Origin: an uncultured Burkholderiales bacterium
GTDB taxonomy: Bacteria > Pseudomonadota > Gammaproteobacteria > Burkholderiales > Burkholderiaceae_C
DNA: 57,083 nucleotides
Assembly: GCA_903906635.1 (NCBI GenBank)
Contig: CAIVLE010000205.1
Coordinates: 1-57,083, forward strand
Direction of reading: 5' to 3'
Part shown: piece after piece, positions 53,634 through 57,083 of the stretch
Layout: the number at the start of each line of letters is the position of its first letter
How positions within the stretch are numbered: position 1 is the stretch's first letter
Position numbers and translations under genes: made by a program
The notes under the pieces: model-generated
Told to the model about the DNA's origin: nothing
Database searches by the model: none
Seen by the model: the letters and a program-made list of their open reading frames with translations, nothing else

Positions 53634-54856
53634 AAATGCTTCTTGTGGTCCCTGCGCTGCGCGCGGTAAATGCCTTGATGGCCAGAAAACAAATAGCTGG
53701 TGACACAGGCGATGGCTGCAAAAACACCGACCTCTGCACCAAACAACTCCATGGCCATGAGGGTGGAGGCAATCGGTGTATTGGACGCCCCCGCAAAAAC
53801 AGCCACAAAGCCCACTGCGGCCAGCAAATCAAATGGCAAATGGAGCAAGGGCGCCAAGGCATTGCCCAAGGTGGCACCGATGTAAAACAAGGGGGTGACT
53901 TCGCCGCCTTTGAAACCCGTTCCCAAGGACGCGATGGTCAAAACCATTTTGCCCAACCAGTCCCAAGGCGCCAAGGGTTGTTCAAAAGCTTGCACGATCA
54001 CAGGAATACCTAAGCCAATGTAACGGTCAAAGTCCCCCAGTAACACCGCCGCCGCGACCACCGCCCCACCGAGCATGGCGCGCAGCGGCGCATAGGCCAC
54101 CCGCTGCTTCATAAAGTGCCCAAGCGCATGGGTGCTGCGTGCAAAGCCTTGACCGGCCCCTCCAAACACAGCCCCTGCCAACACCATGGCCAGCAAGCCC
54201 CAGGCAGTGATCGCGGGAACCGATGTCAAGGCATAGACGGTGTGGTGCACACCCCACCACAAGCCCACTTGGTCGGCCACCACAGCCGCCACCACACACG
54301 GCAGCAACGCGTCGTAGCGCAAACGTCCAATGGCCAACACTTCCAAACCGAACACCGCCCCGGCCAGTGGCGTGCCAAAGACCGACGCAAAACCAGCACT
54401 GATGCCCGCCATCAACAGCAAGCGGCGGTCGGCATGCGTGAGCCGCCACACGCGCGCCCATTGATCGGCCAAGGCTCCCCCCATTTGCACGGCCGTGCCT
54501 TCGCGCCCCACCGAGGCGCCAAACAAATGAGACACCAGAGTGCCGCCCAGCACCAAAGGCACCATACGCAGCGGTACAGTTTTTTTCGGGTCGTGAATTT
54601 CGTCAATCAACAAGTTGTTGCCGGCATCCACCGACTGGCCCCACGTGAGGTAACACCAAGCCACCACAAAACCTGCCAAGGGCAGAGCCGCCATCAGCCA
54701 CCGATGGGCCTCACGGGTGGCAGTGGCCCAGTCCAGCGCCCACAAAAAGAAGGCCGAGGCGCTGCCCGCCAAGACGGCTACGCCGCATGACAGCAACAAC
54801 CATTTCGCAACTGCCGCCCCCACCTGCCATGCCAGGGGACGCTTGACCTCCTCCAT
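53630..54856 (-). CDS. CLC-type antiporter with fluoride-type filter motifs (CLC-F)
   Basis: Inner-membrane CLC protein of 408 residues. The anion filter motif, usually GSGIP, reads GNNLLI (79-84), and the gating-Glu motif reads GREGT (118-122) with the following AVQMG. Both are hallmarks of the fluoride/proton antiporter branch (CLC-F), which expels fluoride. A further filter region GTGFKGGEVTPLFYIGA is present. The upstream open frame to 55216 is rejected because the ATG at 54856 has GGAG nearby and gives a normal CLC-F length. No fluoride riboswitch motif was seen upstream. Confidence 0.85.
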   Translation of the reverse strand: MEEVKRPLAWQVGAAVAKWLLLSCGVAVLAGSASAFFLWALDWATATREAHRWLMAALPLAGFVVAWCYLTWGQSVDAGNNLLIDEIHDPKKTVPLRMVPLVLGGTLVSHLFGASVGREGTAVQMGGALADQWARVWRLTHADRRLLLMAGISAGFASVFGTPLAGAVFGLEVLAIGRLRYDALLPCVVAAVVADQVGLWWGVHHTVYALTSVPAITAWGLLAMVLAGAVFGGAGQGFARSTHALGHFMKQRVAYAPLRAMLGGAVVAAAVLLGDFDRYIGLGIPVIVQAFEQPLAPWDWLGKMVLTIASLGTGFKGGEVTPLFYIGATLGNALAPLLHLPFDLLAAVGFVAVFAGASNTPIASTLMAMELFGAEVGVFAAIACVTSYLFSGHQGIYRAQRRDHKKHL

Positions 54857-55226
54857 CCTCACTCCTTCAACGCCACCGTGCAGCCAGAAACTCAACCACT
54901 GCGCTGAGCATACCTTGCTCAGCCAGCAAGGAACTTGGGGCTGGAGCCGACAAAAGTCCCAGCCCAAGGGGCTGGGCTTTAAGGCCGTTGCACGACCGCC
55001 CTTGACATGGTTTGCAAGCTCATTTTGAACACTGATCCTTGGAGCCTCACACAGCATGAGTGCACCCGGGCTTTGAGGGCTCTCATGTTGCGCGACACAT
55101 CTTGGCATGACGGGGATAGGTGCCCTAGGGTACGAAAAATACTTTGTTCCTTCGCTTTTTATGTGCGATGGCGCACATACACCCCCGTTTTGAAGCACTA
55201 CATTTACATTGTTCAATAAGGTAAAT
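54857..55226. other. divergent intergenic region with hairpins and operators
   Basis: This 370-base gap between clcF and the first Crp-family gene holds no convincing gene. Toward clcF it has two hairpins: CCTTGCT/AGCAAGG (54913-54931) and CCCAGCCC/GGGCTGGG (54958-54976), the latter followed by TTTT on the minus strand. Toward the regulator it has a near-palindrome at 55120-55133 and the Crp-like repeat at 55160-55179. Confidence 0.7.
55160..55179. promoter_or_regulatory. perfect inverted repeat, Crp-family-like operator
   Basis: TATGTGCG-ATGG-CGCACATA is a perfect 8-4-8 inverted repeat. Read as TGTGC-N6-GCACA it has the half-site length and spacing of Crp-family sites (TGTGA-N6-TCACA). It lies 48 bases before the start of a Crp-family gene, so autoregulation is likely. 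Confidence 0.65.
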
Positions 55227-55946
55227 ATGCCAATTGCCGTCAGTCAATCCAGCAACCATCTTTTGGCTGCTTTGCCCCAAGAGGCATGGGCGCGTTGGCA
55301 ACCCAAGCTTGAATGGGTCAACTTAAAGCTAGGGCAAGTATTGTTAGAGTCCGGTGGAAAAATGACACATGTCTACTTCCCTGTGACTGCCATCGTCTCG
55401 TTGCTGTACGTGCTGGAGAATGGCTCTTCAGCTGAAATTGCCATGGTCGGCAACGAGGGGGTCGTGGGCGTTTCCTTGTTCATGGGCGGGCAAACTACGC
55501 CCAGCCGCGCGGTGGTGCAAAGTGCTGGCACATGCGTTCGACTCAGCGCCACCAAACTCATGAAGGAATTCAACAGCTCGATGCCTGTATTGCATTTGTT
55601 GCTACGCTACACCCAAGCGCTCATTACCCAGATGACTCAAACCGCAGTTTGCAATCGTCACCATTCGCTTGACCAACAACTCTGCCGCTGGCTCTTGCTG
55701 AGCTTGGACCGTCTTGCAGGCAACCATTTGGAGATGACACAAGAGTTGATCGCCAACATGCTGGGCGTCAGGCGCGAAGGAGTGACCGAGGCGGCGGGAC
55801 AGCTTCAAAAAGCCGGACTGATCCGGTATGCCCGTGGAAAAATTGAAGTACTGGAACGTTCTGGACTTGAGGCACGCACCTGTGAGTGCTATGGAGTGGT
55901 CAAAAAGGAATATGACCGTTTGTTACCCGATCTGATCGCCATTTGA
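55227..55946 (+). CDS. Crp/Fnr-family transcriptional regulator 1
   Basis: Regulator of 239 residues with an N-terminal cyclic-nucleotide-binding-type beta-barrel (VLLESGGKMTHVYFPVTAIVS, then ELIV-like SAEIAMVGNEGVVG) and a C-terminal winged helix (LIANMLGVRREGVTEAAGQL). The N-terminal cysteine cluster of oxygen-sensing FNR is missing, and the linker holds the CNRHHSLDQQLCRWLL stretch common to a large betaproteobacterial subgroup of unknown signal. The ATG at 55227 follows AAGG and is preferred to the TTG at 55209. It is preceded by the Crp-like repeat. Confidence 0.9.
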   Translation: MPIAVSQSSNHLLAALPQEAWARWQPKLEWVNLKLGQVLLESGGKMTHVYFPVTAIVSLLYVLENGSSAEIAMVGNEGVVGVSLFMGGQTTPSRAVVQSAGTCVRLSATKLMKEFNSSMPVLHLLLRYTQALITQMTQTAVCNRHHSLDQQLCRWLLLSLDRLAGNHLEMTQELIANMLGVRREGVTEAAGQLQKAGLIRYARGKIEVLERSGLEARTCECYGVVKKEYDRLLPDLIAI

Positions 55947-55976
55947 TCCTCCAAGAAGCCACGCGTTTCTTAATTC

Positions 55977-56678
55977 TCAAAAATGCAAATCTGCAGCAGC
56001 TTGCAAACCTTTCAGGTTAAGGATTTGTAAGTAGCCTCTGGAGTAACTGATCAGGCCTTGTTGCTTGAGCTCTTGCGCGGCCAGTGTCACACTGCTGCGC
56101 GTCACGCCCAATACATCGGAGAGATAAGTTTGCGTGAGTTTGAGCTCAAGGGAGGCGTTTCGGTCCGCACTCAACTGAATCCATCCAGCCAGACGCGATT
56201 GGATGTCTTTTACTTGAAGGTGCGCTGCTAGAAAAGCCACCTCCTGACATAAAGCCCAAATATATCGAGAAAATACCATCAAGATTTCGGGCTTACTTTT
56301 TAAGATCCGCTCAATAGCTGCGCCCTCTGCTCGCAAAGCGCCTCCCTGGGCTTGAACGCGCAAGGTGATGTTGCCTGCTCCCAAGCCCAGCGCATGCTGA
56401 AGTCCTGCTGCGCCTTCACCACCTATCAAGCCAACCGCCAAGCCTTTTCCCCCGCCAAGAGGGTGCACAAACATAGCGACACAAGCATCCAGCAAAAAAA
56501 ATACATCGCAGCGTGTACTGGTCGGACTGCCGATCACATCCCCTTCCTGGAGTTGGACCCACTCGAACTCTTTGGCGATCAACGCTTGGCTTGAGACGGA
56601 AAGTTTAAGCAGCAACTGATTGTGAGAAATAGTCAAACCAACTTTCAAATTGCGGCCTGAAAAGGCCTGTGGTTGCAC
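55977..56678 (-). CDS. Crp/Fnr-family transcriptional regulator 2
   Basis: Regulator of up to 233 residues, convergent with regulator 1. The effector domain is divergent (FEWVQLQEGDVIGSPTSTRCDVFFLL; GLIGGEGAAGLQHALG). The winged helix reads YLSDVLGVTRSSVTLAAQEL. No FNR-type cysteine cluster is seen. The start is unsure: the GTG at 56678 has no good ribosome-binding site, and relatives usually begin near the NQLLLKL segment about 20 residues in. Its ligand and targets are unknown. Confidence 0.84.
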   Translation of the reverse strand: MQPQAFSGRNLKVGLTISHNQLLLKLSVSSQALIAKEFEWVQLQEGDVIGSPTSTRCDVFFLLDACVAMFVHPLGGGKGLAVGLIGGEGAAGLQHALGLGAGNITLRVQAQGGALRAEGAAIERILKSKPEILMVFSRYIWALCQEVAFLAAHLQVKDIQSRLAGWIQLSADRNASLELKLTQTYLSDVLGVTRSSVTLAAQELKQQGLISYSRGYLQILNLKGLQAAADLHF

Positions 56679-56974
56679 AGTTTTTCACGCACGCGGCGTA
56701 CCCAATTGCATCAAGGGCTAACGCTTTGACCAAGGTACACGCAACCGATGTGCGGGTCTGTTCGCCAACGCACGCAGTCCATGAGCCCAACAGATGAGAT
56801 GGCGTTCAGACCTCAAGCGATTTGAGCCGAAGTAATCTGTCGCGTAACGCCAGCCATAGGTGGCGGTGTATGAGGCATCATTGGGTTTGGGTGCTTTTTA
56901 TCCACTTTCGGGTGTCTGTTCGGCTCTCAGAGACTGATCGGTCATGCCTCCAACTGATCAAACACAACATCACA
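56679..56974. other. non-coding gap between regulator 2 and the SOUL gene
   Basis: Nearly 300 bases without a convincing gene. It contains short inverted repeats such as CTCAA...TTGAG (about 56813-56827) and CGCCA...TGGCG near 56849, perhaps promoter or operator elements for the divergent genes. No riboswitch or tRNA is recognised. Confidence 0.5.
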
Positions 56975-57083
56975 ATGATTTCATCAAAACGCTCTGCTTT
57001 GCTTTTTTTAGTGGGACTTTTATGGATGCAAGCCACGATGGCTACTGAAGAACCCAAGTACGAGGTCATCTCCTCAGAAAACG
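56975..57083 (+). CDS. SOUL-family haem-binding protein, 5' part only
   Basis: The first 36 codons of an open frame that runs off the window. They give a basic start (ISSKRSALLF), a hydrophobic signal-peptide core (LVGLLWMQATMA) and the segment EEPKYEVISSEN, which matches the opening strand of SOUL/HBP haem-binding proteins. The mature protein would be exported. The absence of a stop before the window end and the signal peptide support a real gene, but only the start is visible and no clear ribosome-binding site precedes it. Confidence 0.6.
   Translation, partial: MISSKRSALLFLVGLLWMQATMATEEPKYEVISSEN

Noticed and set aside
54857-55040. Possible fluoride riboswitch in front of the CLC-F gene
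   Set aside because: I looked on the minus strand for the conserved GGNGATG and CTGATG elements and did not find them. Only ordinary hairpins are present.
53630-55216. Longer 528-residue form of the CLC protein
   Set aside because: The extra 120 residues have no hydrophobic or family features, overlap the regulatory gap, and the internal ATG has a good ribosome-binding site.

Overview
The window reads as a chromosomal segment from a betaproteobacterium of the order Burkholderiales, most likely family Comamonadaceae (Rhodoferax- or Limnohabitans-like). This is judged from protein style, from the complete System I (Ccm) cytochrome c maturation genes, from TctA/TctB transporters, and from neighbourhoods such as recJ beside a phosphoglycerate-mutase-like gene and ileS-lspA. 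It is GC-rich, densely coded, and shows no phage, insertion sequence, CRISPR array, rRNA or tRNA that I can recognise.

Region 1 (1-30 kb) is mostly housekeeping. It holds purN, an HNH nuclease, ribF-ileS-lspA, a quinone reductase, several DMT-family exporters, an SDR protein lacking the usual catalytic Tyr/Lys, a Kef-type antiporter and two adjacent gamma-glutamyltransferases beside tctBA. These are followed by a spermidine-synthase-like gene, recJ, lolC-lolD and a small J-domain protein behind an AT-rich island. The region ends with a tightly overlapping tatD-PHP-DMT-yciO-M50 protease-trpS run and an orphan response regulator.

Region 2 (30-52 kb) is the most interesting part. On the minus strand lie ccmA-ccmB, nrdJ, a sensor kinase/response regulator pair and a cluster encoding a monoheme cytochrome, an MtrA/MtoA-type decaheme cytochrome, an MtrB/PioB/MtoB-type outer-membrane barrel and a NapC/CymA-type tetraheme quinol protein. 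A second copy of the haem-ligation genes ccmF-ccmH-ccmI follows. Two hemerythrin-domain proteins come next on the plus strand, with an FNR-like box upstream, and then the remaining Ccm genes ccmCDEFGHI. The gene order cytochrome-MtoA-MtoB-CymA matches the Mto (Fe(II) oxidation) arrangement known in iron-oxidising betaproteobacteria. Together these genes could move electrons between the outside of the cell and the quinone pool. The direction (Fe(II) oxidation or extracellular reduction) cannot be read from sequence. The Mto block, TCS, nrdJ and hemerythrins sit exactly between ccmB and ccmC, so a normally continuous ccmABCDEFGHI operon looks interrupted by about 15 kb.

Region 3 (52-57 kb) has a FemAB-like acyltransferase, two small hypothetical proteins and a CLC antiporter carrying the fluoride-type filter motifs. 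Two Crp-family regulators lie tail to tail, one behind a perfect Crp-like inverted repeat. The 5' end of a SOUL-family haem-binding protein gene is cut by the window end.
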